Assembly (NCBI RefSeq): GCF_901709675.1
Contig: NC_051087.1
Coordinates: forward strand, 12,339,384 to 12,403,383
Length of the DNA: 64,000 nucleotides
Source of the DNA: Syngnathus acus
Lineage: Eukaryota; Chordata; Actinopteri; Syngnathiformes; Syngnathidae
Reading direction: 5' to 3'
Shown in pieces: positions 12,371 through 24,376 of this stretch. The notes under the pieces were generated by a model, which saw only the letters and a program-made list of their open reading frames with translations, did no database searches and had not been told where the DNA came from. The translations under genes were made by a program, and so were the position numbers. The first letter of the stretch is position 1; each line of letters starts with the position of its first letter.

Positions 12371-12987
12371 ACAGTAATGTCTGTTCATTATTCAAAATGT
12401 AAAGGCGGGGCCAGTTGAGTGGGGACTGACGTTAGAAAGAGGGAGCGCGGAGGTTGGAAAGGGGGGACTGAGAGTCAGTGCGTATGGGCGTAAATTGTGG
12501 CTCTTGTTGCCTTTTTTTTTTCTTCAATAAAAAGCGACCAAGTTGCACCAGAGAATGTGTCCATCCTTGACAACAATTAGGGCATTACATCTTCGTATTA
12601 TAAACATCAAAGCAACAGAACCCACAGTTGCGCATTCAATTCAATCGGAATGGGAAGAATCGAATTTCAATGCTTTCCAAATACCATTTTGCGCCTCAAA
12701 GACTTTTTACAAAGTCTTGTAAATGGAAAATATTACGTCAATACAGGCGTTTATACGTGAAGTACAGTTTGGCTGGCTGGATGTCTACACTGCCATCTAG
12801 TGGGACCACAATCAAATTACACGACAGTACATTCCATCTTGTTTACAACTCGTCTACTGTCATTCGCAATACAGTACAGTAAAGTGCATTATTTGAATCG
12901 CATAGGAAGATATGACTCATATTAATAATTTAAAAAAACAACAGCGTTATTGAATCATAATAGCGCTAACATATGTTATATGAGTGA
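12371..12987. other. Intergenic, possible second LTR fragment
   Basis: A GC-richer stretch (12410-12490) is followed by a T-rich tract and AATAAA near 12525, then sequence ending 'ttagggcattaca' near 12590. This resembles the 3' part of another LTR, but no second copy is present in the window to prove it. The remainder up to the C17orf67-like promoter shows nothing recognisable. Confidence 0.3.
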
Positions 12988-12995
12988 TATAAAAA
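12988..12995 (+). promoter_or_regulatory. Candidate TATA box of the C17orf67-like gene
   Basis: TATAAAAA lies 121 bp upstream of the ATG at 13109, which would place the transcription start near 13015-13025 with a leader of about 85-95 bases. Position and sequence fit; there is no other support. Confidence 0.5.
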
Positions 12996-13108
12996 TGTTA
13001 TGTGGGTTGCACAACAGAGGAGGAGGAGATTTTTCCCCCTTCACTCCTTTTGGACTTGAAGTCCAGACCTCAGAGCAAAAAAGTTTGGTCTGAAAAAAGG
13101 TATTGAAG

Positions 13109-13949
13109 ATGAAGAAGCTGTTGGTGTTCCTGCTTTGCTTGGTTTTGACCATCTCCACAGGTAGGAACGAGCAGAAAATGAATCGACTCGAAGGCTCACA
13201 TCTTCGTAGACTGAATTTGCAGTACGGTTGTGCATTTACGTAAATGCACATGGTGGTATATATACGTCTGTATCCCATATGTGATTATATTAATCCGCCA
13301 TACAGGATATTCAAACAAACGTGGAAATAATCTATTAATTTTGCTGCATAGCGTCTTTATTTTAAACATTTGTTGTATTCCTAGCTTTGAAACTCTACCT
13401 TAATGTAATTTGCACTGCAATACAAATCTAATTCGTGTAAATTACTAGCATAACAGGCACGCACGGTCTGTGTTTGTTATTTTTGACGAAAAGCAAACAT
13501 CTGCAGATATTTGACTTCACAGGTAGTTAACGTTTTGCCACGTTGCTGTGAGAGCAGCAGCGCCAGATCTGACTGTGTGTTGACACAGAGAGCTGCGCTC
13601 ATTTTCACAGCAACTGGGAGAAAACGAGTCCGCCCAGCCGGATGGTGCTGCACGGGCCTGACTCCCTGGGGAGTGAGGAGGAGGATGAATGGGCACTTTG
13701 TTACCCTACAGCAAATAGCTGCTTCCCCAAAGAAGACTGGTCAGTGAGAAGGAGAGAGAGGGGGAGTATAGGGGAAAGCGTCAGTGATGTGTTATGTTAG
13801 CTAGAAACGGAGGCTCCTTTGGGACCGATTCTAAAGAGGATTGCAAAAAAAAACGCAGAGTATTGCCTAGAATAACATTTTTTTCATGGCCTTTAAAAAA
13901 TAAAACAGAGTACAACATTCTTGCGTTTGCAAAAAGGTTTTAAATATTG

Positions 13950-13986
<37 letters not shown>

Positions 13987-15747
13987 GCGTTTGTGCGTGC
14001 GAGCGCACTAGTGTGTGTGTCTATTATAAAACCATACAGGAGTACCGTTTTTTTCCATGTATAATGCGCAAAATTTAACTAATTTATTGTCCTAAAATCT
14101 GGGGTGCGCATTATACATGGGTACAATTATATATTTTTTTATCCGGATATCATACGGAGGCCGCCATTACAGATGCACTTTCTTCTCTGCTGTTCACTTC
14201 AAACACGCTCCATACGAACACAATGCTCTCGTATCAGACGCTTGCTCGATCACCTGCTCGTTTGCTATCACAATGTACCCTACACAAATCCGAAACATTT
14301 CTTCGCTATTGAGTTTGCTAGCGCATGCGCAGTGATACTGACCGGCAGAATAACATCCGGTTGTTCCTAAAGATGATCTTTTTTCTGAAATAATTTTACG
14401 TTTACGGACTTAAGTAGGAGTCAAAATTTGGGTGCGTATTATACATGGGTACAGGCTTTTTTCCAGCATCAACATGCCATTTTTAGGGTGCGTATTATAC
14501 ATGGGGGCGCATTATACATGGAAAAAAACGGTAAACATTTTATTTGATTGTGCGTCTTCTCAGATGCCAACCCCATCATCAAGGAAAGCTTTGCTAAGCA
14601 GCTTCTGCGCAGCAAGAGACAGGAGAGGCCAAGGACGGCGGGCCACCCAGATGAACCCATGAGGGTGAGGGTCATTCAGCGCACATAAACTGGTATTATT
14701 TAACCAAACTGACATTCTCTTCCAATATCCTCCCCCAAATCCTCAGAAGCGCATCATACATTTCCAAGATATGGACAAATATGCATATTTTTGAAAGTCT
14801 ATAATTTAAATGGAATATCAACACAGTTATGCATTTAATTGAGTTACAAAAGTATGAACAATGATGGAGCCGTGATTTTTCCTTTGACACCAGCAACTTT
14901 GAATGAAACCATCAAGATGTCATTAAATGAAATAATTCACTTTGTGATCCGAGTGCATAAGCTCAGCTTTAATTTCAGAAGTTTCAGGAAAGTGTTTTGT
15001 TTTTAACCACCGAATTCTGCTATTTTCAGGGAGTTAAAAATGTTTGAATTCCATGACTAAACTGCCAGTAGCCGATAGTAATTGTGGATCTGGAAGAAAA
15101 TCCCTTGCAGCCAATGGTGCTTGAAATACACACGCGTGCGGAAATCCTGAGCGTTCCTCTGGAGATAATGTACCCAGGAGCTCACCTTTCATTTTCTGCT
15201 TGCTGTGTTTTTTCTGCTTTTATTTTTTGTCTTCGGTACATGAAAAATATTCACCCTGTTTAATAAAGCAAAGGCATTGGACAATGGCCTCCTGAAAATG
15301 AAGGCAACCTATTTATCTGACATCATCCTAATTGTGTGCTTTAATTTGTACAACCAGCTATCAAAGCTTGGGAGCAAGTCCAATCATGTTTTAGGGCTTG
15401 ACTAATTTTTACTTTTAATCTGAGTTGTCACCACCAGATAAGAGAACATTTCACAGGTTTTTGTTTCATCATGACTTCCTGCTTGTTTTACCATGCATGC
15501 ATCAGTATCATTGCTGCTGTTAGACGCCACATGTAAATGCTGCTCATTCATTTCCTCTTGTAATAATTCATTTGCTTCACTTGTTTTTGCCATGCACCTG
15601 CACCACCATTTGTCAATCTGTCTACATCAGGAGCACATGCTTCACATGCAAGCTCTGGACCAGAGAGCGCAGGAGACCAACATGGAGCACTGGCTCAACC
15701 CTCACTGCTACCCACGCTGTGACAGGAACTATGGCTACCCTGTCTGA
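13109..15747 (+). CDS. C17orf67-like: Small secreted protein, C17orf67 homologue, 3 exons
   Basis: Exons 13109-13160, 14564-14664 and 15631-15747 join with GT-AG introns in phases 1 and 0, giving 89 residues. Residues 1-18 form a signal peptide (MKKLLVFLLCLVLTISTG). They are followed by DANPIIKESFAKQLLRSKRQ, with a dibasic-rich segment, and a conserved C-terminal part containing EHWLNPHCYPRCDRNYGYPV with two cysteines. As I remember human C17orf67, length, PDEPMR junction and C-terminal block agree. Function is unknown; secretion is inferred from the signal peptide. AATAAA at 15937-15942 could end the transcript. A MITE ends 32 bp before exon 2. A further exon-like segment lies downstream at 16397. 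Confidence 0.87.
13949..13986. repeat. (GCGT)n microsatellite
   Basis: A GTGC/GCGT tetranucleotide array of about nine units in intron 1 of the C17orf67-like gene. Confidence 0.93.
14045..14531 (+). mobile_element. TA-flanked MITE (short form) ending 32 bp before an exon
   Basis: 487 bp bounded by inverted repeats CCGTTTTTTTCCATGTATAA and its complement, with TA on both sides (14043-44 and 14532-33), as for Tc1/mariner/pogo-type insertions. Subterminal 'tatacatgggtaca' motifs repeat inside. The internal sequence is shared, in the opposite orientation, with the 772-bp element at 50542. The open frame at 14104-14370 is a by-product of the element. It lies in intron 1 of the C17orf67-like gene. 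Confidence 0.85.
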
Positions 15748-15936
15748 CGATCCATGAACATAAAGGTCGCCAGAAGTCTGCACCTCTGTGTCATATTTAA
15801 CACAAAAACCACCGTATATAAAAAAAAACATTGACAAAAGTGCAATCAAACAGTGATCTAAATTCAACTAACATAACAAAATCAAAGTGTTAAAAAAAAC
15901 ACGTTAAAGACAGTTCTCTCAGTTCTCTCCTATATG

Positions 15937-15942
15937 AATAAA
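15937..15942 (+). terminator. Candidate polyadenylation signal, C17orf67-like gene
   Basis: AATAAA 190 bp after the stop codon of exon 3. It is the first canonical signal downstream on this strand. Confidence 0.5.
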
Positions 15943-16396
15943 GCGCCCCCAAAAGGTGGTTTATAATGAAATATGATACGATCATTTTTCTCCCTTCTTT
16001 CAGAATCGCCGCTTCTCAAAGATGTTCACAATAGAAAACGAAGGCTCGTGTTTTATTTATTATTTTATATATTTTATAGCGTCAGCTGGAATTCCGTTAA
16101 TCACTCAATTTCCCCAATAAGAAACATGTTAGCCACAAGGCTTGTGGTGGCCCTTACACAAAATAATGGTGAACTGTTTAAAAATTATATATCTTTTCTT
16201 ATTTTGACTCTTTCCAGGTTTAGAAAACACTCCCTGAAAAATAAATACATTTCTGCCTAAAGCAAGCGGTTTTAGACCGGCATGCAATAATAAATCACGA
16301 GAGGGAATGACTTTCTGATGAAAAAAAAAAAGTCATAAATTCAAATTTCACTCAACTGGATGAATTGTTGATGTTTGAATTGTCTTGTCTCCGCAG

Positions 16397-16467
16397 AGAA
16401 AAAGCGGCGCCGCCTCGGTAAAACGAAATGGAAAGACTTCTTCAAACGGATCCGTCAATACAAGTGA
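16397..16467 (+). other. Candidate alternative last exon encoding a cationic peptide
   Basis: A pyrimidine-rich tract ends in CCGCAG at 16391-16396, followed by an open frame containing KKRRRLGKTKWKDFFKRI and stopping with TGA at 16465-16467. Two acceptor choices work. Using 16397, exon 1 of the upstream gene (phase 1) joins in frame and would give a signal peptide followed directly by the basic peptide (40 residues). Using 16399, exon 2 (phase 0) joins in frame. AATAAA at 16583-16588 follows. The 22 residues after the junction carry 12 basic residues and one acidic residue, with a W/FF/I pattern suggesting an amphipathic helix. Transcription is not shown, and the match may be chance. Confidence 0.4.
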
Positions 16468-17748
16468 ATGGATAGTGAATATATAATGGATCTTGGCTGT
16501 CTTAATAATGCATGTTCGTTTCTTAGAATATATGTATTTCCAGTTGTTATCCTATATCATAATATGGTGTGTGGAATGAGTGAATAAAAAATATAACAAT
16601 CACGATTGAATAATTCCCCAAATAAATTAATGCTGCAGTAATGCGGTAGTATAATTTTGTTTTGAAATGTTTTGTTTTCTGTATTTCGTATGAATTAGTC
16701 TTAATGAATGCTTAAATAAATTTTGTTGTGTAATGAGCAATCGTTGAGCAAGGCGTAAAAGCGCGCCCCAATGCACTTTTGCAAAGAACGGCCTGTGTAC
16801 GGGGGGGGGGGGGGTGCGCTTCTGTCCGCTCAATTTGTTTACTTATGTCGTAAATTACGCCATAGGTAATGACAATTAGCCAAGTTGATCAGTTCATATT
16901 TTTAGATTTAAAATAACAGAGCACTTGAAGTCGCGGTGCTGGTGGTTGTGACAGAAAAATAGGCCCCTAGGAATTGTTTTTTTGGTACGTCGTATGTGGC
17001 CTTCTATTGTAGTGGAAAAAAGAAATTCTCATCATTCACAGAATAACTGGATGCATTTTTTTTTAAACAATTGTCTTTTCATATTTCAGAACGTGACCAT
17101 GAGATGTAACAGATTGCATGACATCGCCTTTTGTTGTTACGTTTTGCATTTTAAAGGACACAGATTTTTTTTTAAAACATTTATTTAAAACAAAGACACC
17201 AAGTGTTTTCTAACCATTTCAAAGGTTGCTGCTTTTTATTACAATAATAAAATATGCTGTTAATGGTTTTTTTTTTTTTTTTATGTAGTTAGGCCTGTGC
17301 ACAACCTAGAGATTTTTTTACATTTTGAAATGTTGAACAATTGGGACAAAATTGGACTTACCATTAACACAAACATAATACTTTAACACAAAGTGCTTAA
17401 TAACAGTTTCAAAAGAACTCAATAAATTGAATTGAAGCCTTCGTCTAATCCTTCTAAATTAGAGGCAAATATTTTAACCCAAAGATTGGATTTAACAAGG
17501 AACAACTCTCAATATCTCCCAGCACGGTGCATGTGTTGGGGCGCCGGTGGAGGGGGTGGGGGTCAATAAATTGTAGGTTATTAGTCAAATAAATGTACAC
17601 ATTTTATAAAGATACATGCATGTAACCAGTGCATAACGGGAAGCGGACTTCTTTTCATTTTGGTCAGTTTAACCAGCTGTTTATGTACACGTGTTCTCTT
17701 TTTAATGGCCTTTTCTTTTACACGCCATTGGGGTGTGATGTGTCCACT
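16468..17748. other. Convergent 3' region between the C17orf67-like gene and CBX8
   Basis: No gene was seen. It holds the AATAAA at 16583-16588, a G homopolymer (16801-16814) and T/A runs. Minus-strand AATAAA signals for CBX8 are at 17235-17240 and 17180-17185, giving a CBX8 3' UTR of roughly 0.5 kb if either is used. Confidence 0.4.
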
Positions 17749-20124
17749 TCATCTCTTGTCTTTAAAAAAGCCGTTTGAAGTGCTGCTCTCCTTGATGGTG
17801 ACAGTCAGAAAGTTGGCGGTCACATCAGTCACCAGGACCTTTTCCACATTGCACAGAGACGGCCGCCACGTCACCTCGTCCAAATTGACGTCCAGTCGGG
17901 TTGGGGACGGCTTGTCCAAAAAGTAAGGCTTTTCCATGGGCAGGAGTTGGGTGGAGCCAATCTGGTGCTTGGCGTGGCCTGAGCTGTTTGTAGTCCTGTG
18001 TGCGTTCCTGTGCGAGGACAGGTCGCTGTCAGTGTAAAGGTGCTGATAGGATCCCGCAGCTGTCATTGGCTGGTTTTGTAAATTATGGTGGTGGCGGTGC
18101 TGCTGCTGGTGGTGGCGATGGCGTTTATGGCCGTGACTGTGGTTCTCAGGGTATCTGTGATGGGGAACTTTGAGCAGTCTAACGTCTTCGCCACTCTGCA
18201 GCTTCAACAGTTTTTGAGGTCTATGGCTGGCCAACTCATCGCTTCTCCTCTCATCTGGCTCGGAGGCTGCAGAGACGCCGTCCTGAAAACTGAGCTTTGG
18301 CCCTCTTTTTTTGGGTATATGCAACAGCCTTTCAGAATTTGCTTGTTGCTCATGGGCCACATCTGGTGGTCTAACAAACACGCTTTCTCCTCGGTTAACA
18401 GTGCTGGGTGGGAAAAGTGTGGGAACCACAGCTCTCAGGCCTTCTCTGGCCCTGAGGGTGACAACGGGCTCTGGTGTGGGGTAGCTGAAGCGCATCCCTC
18501 GCATTGCCTCATTTCTAAACTCATAAGACTTGGTGGCTTGGGCCTGTTTGAAAATAACACAAATTAGCGGGGATTCTCACACGCACGCACGCGCGCACAC
18601 ATTCTTAAATGTTTATGGATAGAGTTTATTCACTGTTTCTTACATTTGTGGACAATTTCAAAACTTACTATTTTGTGAATGTAAATGTATTTTTTTTCCC
18701 CCCCCAAAATGTTTTGTTACAGTGGAGTAACGCTAACAAAAAGGCATCTTAAAAGGACTTCATCTGCAGAACAGAGAAGCCAAACTTTAACAATGTAATA
18801 AACGGGTGACACTGCTGTAAAATGGACAATTACAGGACCACGTTCCATCCTGGACCTTGTATTCACCTCTGAACTTCCACTGACCCTGTTTAACAACACT
18901 CTTGTCATGGACACATGCTGTCATTTAGCTCAAGATAAACTTGAGGACAATTAGCTACTTTTTAATTTTAAAAAAATACTTGTGGTTTCTGACACTAAAA
19001 CATTTGATTGTAGGCCCTTTAAGACATTTTTTAAGTTGTTGAAACCTTTGTTATTACCAAACTCTAGCAGAATTTATTGGCCGTGTTCCCTAGTCTTGCC
19101 CAATACGACACACTTTCACCGAATTGGTTTGGAAATGATTTATTTATATTTATTAACAATGCATGTTTGTTCCTCTATCTATGCCAGCGACACGGAGAGA
19201 CAATTAACTGCTCTTCTAAGAAACATGTGAGGCCATCATTACTTGCGTGTACATGTTTTGTGACATTTTCCTTGCACTGAGATTTTTCTCTATGTGTCCT
19301 GGGTTGATAAAGGTTGGAAAGCACTGCCTTCTCCGAGAAGCCGCTAATTTGAATATGCATAATTACGATCCTGCGAAGCAAATGCAGTTAACGTGACGAC
19401 ATCTCATTAACGCAGCACGGCAAAGTGCACGCGAAACGAAAGAGTTTACAATCCTTACCTTGAGAAGAAAGGTCTTGGGTTTCGGTCCTCTTTTCTTGGG
19501 CCCGAAGAGTTCCCTCTCTCGCTCCCTGTTCGGAACCCAGCAATGCGAGACGCTACTTTGAAGTGTCAGTCGAGCAAAAAGCACATGACAAGGTCTTACC
19601 ACGTTACGTCAAACGTACCTCTGCTCGAAAGCCACAAACAGGCGGGAGTCCAGAATATTTTCTTCAGGTTCCCATGTGCTGTATCTATTAGGAAGAATTT
19701 AACAACACAAAACGACGGCTTATTTGGGTAGAGGAAGCGAAGGCTCGGGCAGACACGGCGTGGTGGGTCTCATCTTCGCGTTAGCCCCGCGAGCTCCGCT
19801 TCCACCATCGAGCTTTAATCGTGCTAGCCGTGGAGAGCTAACGACAGCTACAGCAACAGTGACACAACATGCGCCTCACAAACAGAATATAGCGAGACTT
19901 ACTTAGGAGACCAGCCCTTCCATTTCACAAGATACTCGAGACGACCCTACACGCCGTCAGAAATACAACAGGCGTGACTTAGCTTGCATGGAAACAGCAT
20001 TATTACAAAACAGCTTTTAGAAAAATCACATTTAGTGAGACAGGGGAGTGCTTACCTTCCTTATCCTGCGTTTGATGATAGACTCGGCGGCGAACACCCT
20101 CTCTCCGACGGCAGACAGCTCCAT
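17749..20124 (-). CDS. cbx8: Chromobox protein CBX8, 5 exons
   Basis: A Polycomb repressive complex 1 subunit whose chromodomain binds methylated H3K27. Exons in order: 20124-20056, 19946-19903, 19684-19619, 19525-19459, 18543-17749; all are GT-AG and the phases are consistent, giving 346 residues (human 389). The protein starts [20 protein letters not shown] and has the chromodomain core [20 protein letters not shown] (about residues 8-62). An AT-hook-like KKRGPKPK follows, then a second KKRGPK. The last 39 residues form the C-box that binds RING1 ([16 protein letters not shown], ending FFKDKR), which separates CBX8 from CBX4 and CBX2. A histidine-rich tract at about 210-235 is unusual. The start ATG is fixed by the family N-terminus. 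CBX4 lies upstream in the same orientation. Confidence 0.94.
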
Positions 20125-23100
20125 GTTGACTCCAGTGCAACCTACCGTTAGCTTGCTAGCGTTAGCGAGGCAGACCTTTTTATTTTTTTTCCTCCGGTCC
20201 CTCTGCCACTCTGAATTCCCGACAGACCATAATAATATCGAGCAGAGAATGGACGTCAGCGCATTTTTTACACTGTTGCTAAGAAACCGCAGTCGGCGGA
20301 CCCACTACGAGGACGCCCATTGGCCCAGCCGTTGCTACGTGATCGGGTTGCTAAGTGTGGGGAGGAGCTCAGTATGTCCGCGAGAGCTCCCCACTACTTC
20401 GCCTCATTACTTCAAATTGCAATATTTTGAACATTTTTTGAATTTTTATTATTTAAAAGCAGTCCTTTCTATGTTTGTCACTGTGGTGCTAATGTGAAGA
20501 AATTAACTTTAGGCAAATAATAACATCTTACGCACACAGCATCGAGAGAACACCTAAATCTGTTCCGTACAATAACATTAAAAGCATTCTATTCTATTCT
20601 GATACGTCTATTTTCGTTCATCCAATCCATCATATTCGTATGAAACAAACGATATTTTACATTGTAAAATATCGTTTACATAAATAACATAAATCCATCC
20701 TGCTCAGAATTGTTAAACTTGCCTGAATTCGTTTGCTGTATACTAATAATCTAAAACAAATCCGTTTTGTTTGTGAATGACAATCAAAACCCCACGGTAT
20801 CTCATGAATACGTAATTTTTATAATATAGTATATACTCCAGGAAGTCGGCGACCCTCGTGAGGATTAAACTGTAAAATGGATATTTATATATTTCTTTAT
20901 TTTAATTGTGTCAACAGCACAGATGAATAACGTTGAATGAAGTAAAATGTTTCATCAAAAATGTGACTTGCTTGAGTGGTAAACATATAAACGGTATCTT
21001 TAGCCGACGGTTATGTATTTTTATCGCCTGCAGAACGATGACACAAATGTGAACTTGGCTATTTTAAATCATGCTCATACGTCATGTCGATTTGTATCGC
21101 CTACTGAGATTACTCAACTAAAACCCCCCAGGAAAAAGCAAATGAACAGCGGATTATTTCTTTGCTTCACGTCTGATGTCATTACATTACATAAATACCA
21201 CAAAAAAAATGCCAATAACGCACCCATTGAAGCCGCCCCCAATTTCTTCACAAAACATCTCTTTTTTTTAATAAAAAAAAAATCAATTTAAATGTTGTTC
21301 AAAAAGTAAAGTATATCAAATTAATTATAAAAATGTAACAATAATAAATTGTATAATAATAATAATAAAATAAACATCCTTGTTATCGTTATTTATTATT
21401 ATATATCGTTTATTTATGAAATATAAACGGTCGTAACAATAATTTAAACTCATTGGATGGCTGGATTAATGTTGTCAATCACTAATTAATTTGGAGTTGT
21501 TGCCGTTGTTACAGTTGTTTTAAGTATTATAAGAAGTAAACGATTTTAAAATACAATGATGATTGTTTTGGGCAAGAGGGGACACACGTAAGATTTAGGC
21601 CCAAATGATTTTTTTCAAACAATGACCCGCTGTAAACCATGGAAATTACGCCATACTGTACATATTCAGAATTTGTTCACCACTAATTAATTTCGATTGG
21701 AGTACGAAGTGAACATAGGATTAAAAAAAATGTTTTCGCATTGTATTTGGGCTCTTAAACAAATACTATATTCCAAAATCCACTGGGTTATAAAAATACG
21801 TGAAATATTGGTTCACTAAATACCCAAATTAGCCTCGTGGAAACAAATTATGCCAACCATATTTCCTGTTTTGATTCATTCAATATGAGACGCAATTGAA
21901 GATTTTGGTTTCCGCAGAGTATCTGCGTCCGGGCGCATTGCTGATACATTCTTTTTTTTCAAGCCCCTTGAGCGAGGGGGAGAATGACAGGCGCAGTTTA
22001 GGTTGGATGAATAAAAATTAAGAGTCGCTGCAACTTGAACAGAGTTTTTAGATAACACGTGTATGCACAATGAATAAATATTAACGTACAGAAATTTGCG
22101 GCGATATATTCAGACAAACAATGAGCGAATATGAATAAATAAGGGAAACTTCATAACAAAACTGACACAGACAACATCATGGGTTTCACTATATTGACAC
22201 GGGCCCTGCAATGATGCCATATATTCACAAGCCGTTATTTCGATGCCGACTCGTCTGCTATAGTCATCATTTCACCTATGTGCAGGCTACTGCAGGCCGT
22301 ATAGGACTTTAAATCTCATAGTAAATATTGATTGCCGACATAATCTAAAATTAACCAGACCGCAATCATTGTTACACGCATTCATTGCTATGTCTGTCTG
22401 TCTGTCTGTCTGTCTTTGTGACCATGCAATGGGAACAAATATTTATTATGCAGTAGCCATCGTATTTTGATGGAACATTAGAATTGAAAAATGACTGGGT
22501 TGATTGTTTAAAAGAAGCAACAGAGCAGTCAGTCGCGCTGCACGTAGCATGCATGACTTGCGTGCGACATTGTAAAGATATGACAACGTGACACTCAACC
22601 GCAAAATAAGAGTTCAGCTATGCAAACGAGCAGCTTGCTCCCCGAGCCCGATGTGTGGACTTTGCAGCTGTTGCGCCCCAAAACATAGCATTCTGATACT
22701 GCCGCAGCTGCTGCGAGGCGTTTTTTTTTCTCGACACCGTAGACGAGACAGAACGGGAGAGGGAAAGAACAGCCATTTTCTCCCCCTCTGTGCTTACATG
22801 CGCACTTCCACGCGTAGAGAACACACACGGTTCGAGTGGCGGACTGAGAGGAAATGATCCGTTTTACACACGTCTGACAGGCATTTGCAGATCACGTCAG
22901 TCACGCGACCAGCAAAGTCAACAATGGTGGTCAACGCGATGTTTTGGAGAGGTCAATGCATGAGCATGTCGTTTCGCTCTGCACATCTCCGCGCCCTTCA
23001 GTTTTAGAGCGGAACAGCAACCAAGTGAAATGAAGGAAATAGGAAACCGCTGCCACCGCTTTTGTGAAAAATGCACCAGGGCGCTCTCCACATGGCAGCA

Positions 23101-24376
23101 GTTTTGATCGAGACCACCTGCCTTGGTCGTTGATATCGGACAGTAAACGTTGGTGCGATCCTTGCATGAAAATGGTTTTAAAATAATAAATGACGGTAAT
23201 AACGACCACACTTGTTTTTAAATAAAATGTTTTGTTTGTAGTCATACTTATGATAAATCTACCCATTTCTGCTATTTAACAAGCAAGCACATGAGGAGCC
23301 ACTATGCTAAGCGGTGTAAAAGTCATAATATCAACCCAGCAGCAAACCTTAACTTGCAAATAATTTTATTATTGCAAAACTGTTTAGGAAGCATTCACTT
23401 AGTCTGCACACAAAACATGAAAATGCATCACTGCACTCATACAAATCACATATGTTGTAATAGTTATTCTGTTAAAACACATCATTATGGTAAAGTAAGA
23501 GTAATACAGCATAGTAAAACAAGGGCACCTCTCTGTATATGCTGTTGAGATTGCCAATGTGTTCTCAAAGTTATTTGATGAGGGTTTGATATGTCCTTAT
23601 GAAACACATACTGAAGACAGCACAGATGTGCGGGCCACACAGGGCGTGGAGAATGGAATGATAGATAACCCATCTGGTGGTATGAATTGGATGGACTACA
23701 CAGATAAACTAGCACAAGGATTTGTGATTGCGATATCAATCACATTGAAGAATGCAGTGCTGCAAACAAAAGATAAATCAGTAAATGCTTGCACTGACTT
23801 AACCATCTTAATGGAGTGTCGGGGGCACAGTGTCAGACAACAAAAGCAGGGACAAATAAAAACAAGAAACACTGAGCAAGTTTCATTTGACATTCTCCTC
23901 AAAAATACAAATGACACTTATTGACAAATGTGTTTTGCTTGTTAGTTTTAAAACAAGTATCTAAAAAGCATCTATCTGATCTTGTTCACACTTTTAGCTA
24001 ACGCACGAACGTACGCACACATACACACACAGTGTATTTGACCATGTTTGAATATAGAATTCTTCCATACAAACATTTCTATAAAGCCTATCTTCTTTAC
24101 AAGACTTTGAATGGAGACTGTAGCAAGCACAAATTAAAACAAAAAAATCATTAAGTGCATTTTCAGTTAGTTCTAACATTCTTTGCTTTCTGAACTAAGT
24201 TTGAAAATACTGCATGTGATAGTCATAACAAATGACAACTTGTCATGCAGGAAATAAGCAAATAAAGCAAAGAATCCAAATGCTTTTCTTTGTACAAAAT
24301 GATACAAAAACAGGTTCTCGTATTTGCACATTCACGCCTCTGAAAATACAAATATATCTTATGTACAGTTTTACAG
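20125..24376. other. CBX8 promoter region and CBX4 3' side; no gene seen
   Basis: Between the CBX8 start and the CBX4 stop there is AT-rich sequence (20,400-22,200), a TGTC microsatellite (22391-22415) and a CpG-richer patch at about 22,600-23,130 that could be a regulatory island. A minus-strand AATAAA at 23365-23370 may end CBX4, giving a 3' UTR near 1 kb. The plus-strand frame at 23559-23924 would then be antisense to that UTR. It shows no domain and I do not call it. Confidence 0.4.
22391..22415. repeat. (TGTC)n microsatellite
   Basis: Six perfect TGTC units. Confidence 0.9.

Noticed and set aside
7175-12375. Complete provirus with LTRs A and B as its two ends
   Set aside because: The sequence between them is host DGKE exons and introns in normal order, so they are separate solo elements or a duplication, not one provirus.
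14104-14370. Frame shared with 50668-50925
   Set aside because: Both lie inside copies of the same MITE; it is not a transposase and no selection can be argued.
23559-23924. 121-codon plus-strand frame
   Set aside because: No domain, no splice partners, and it is probably antisense to the CBX4 3' UTR. Long frames of this size occur by chance.
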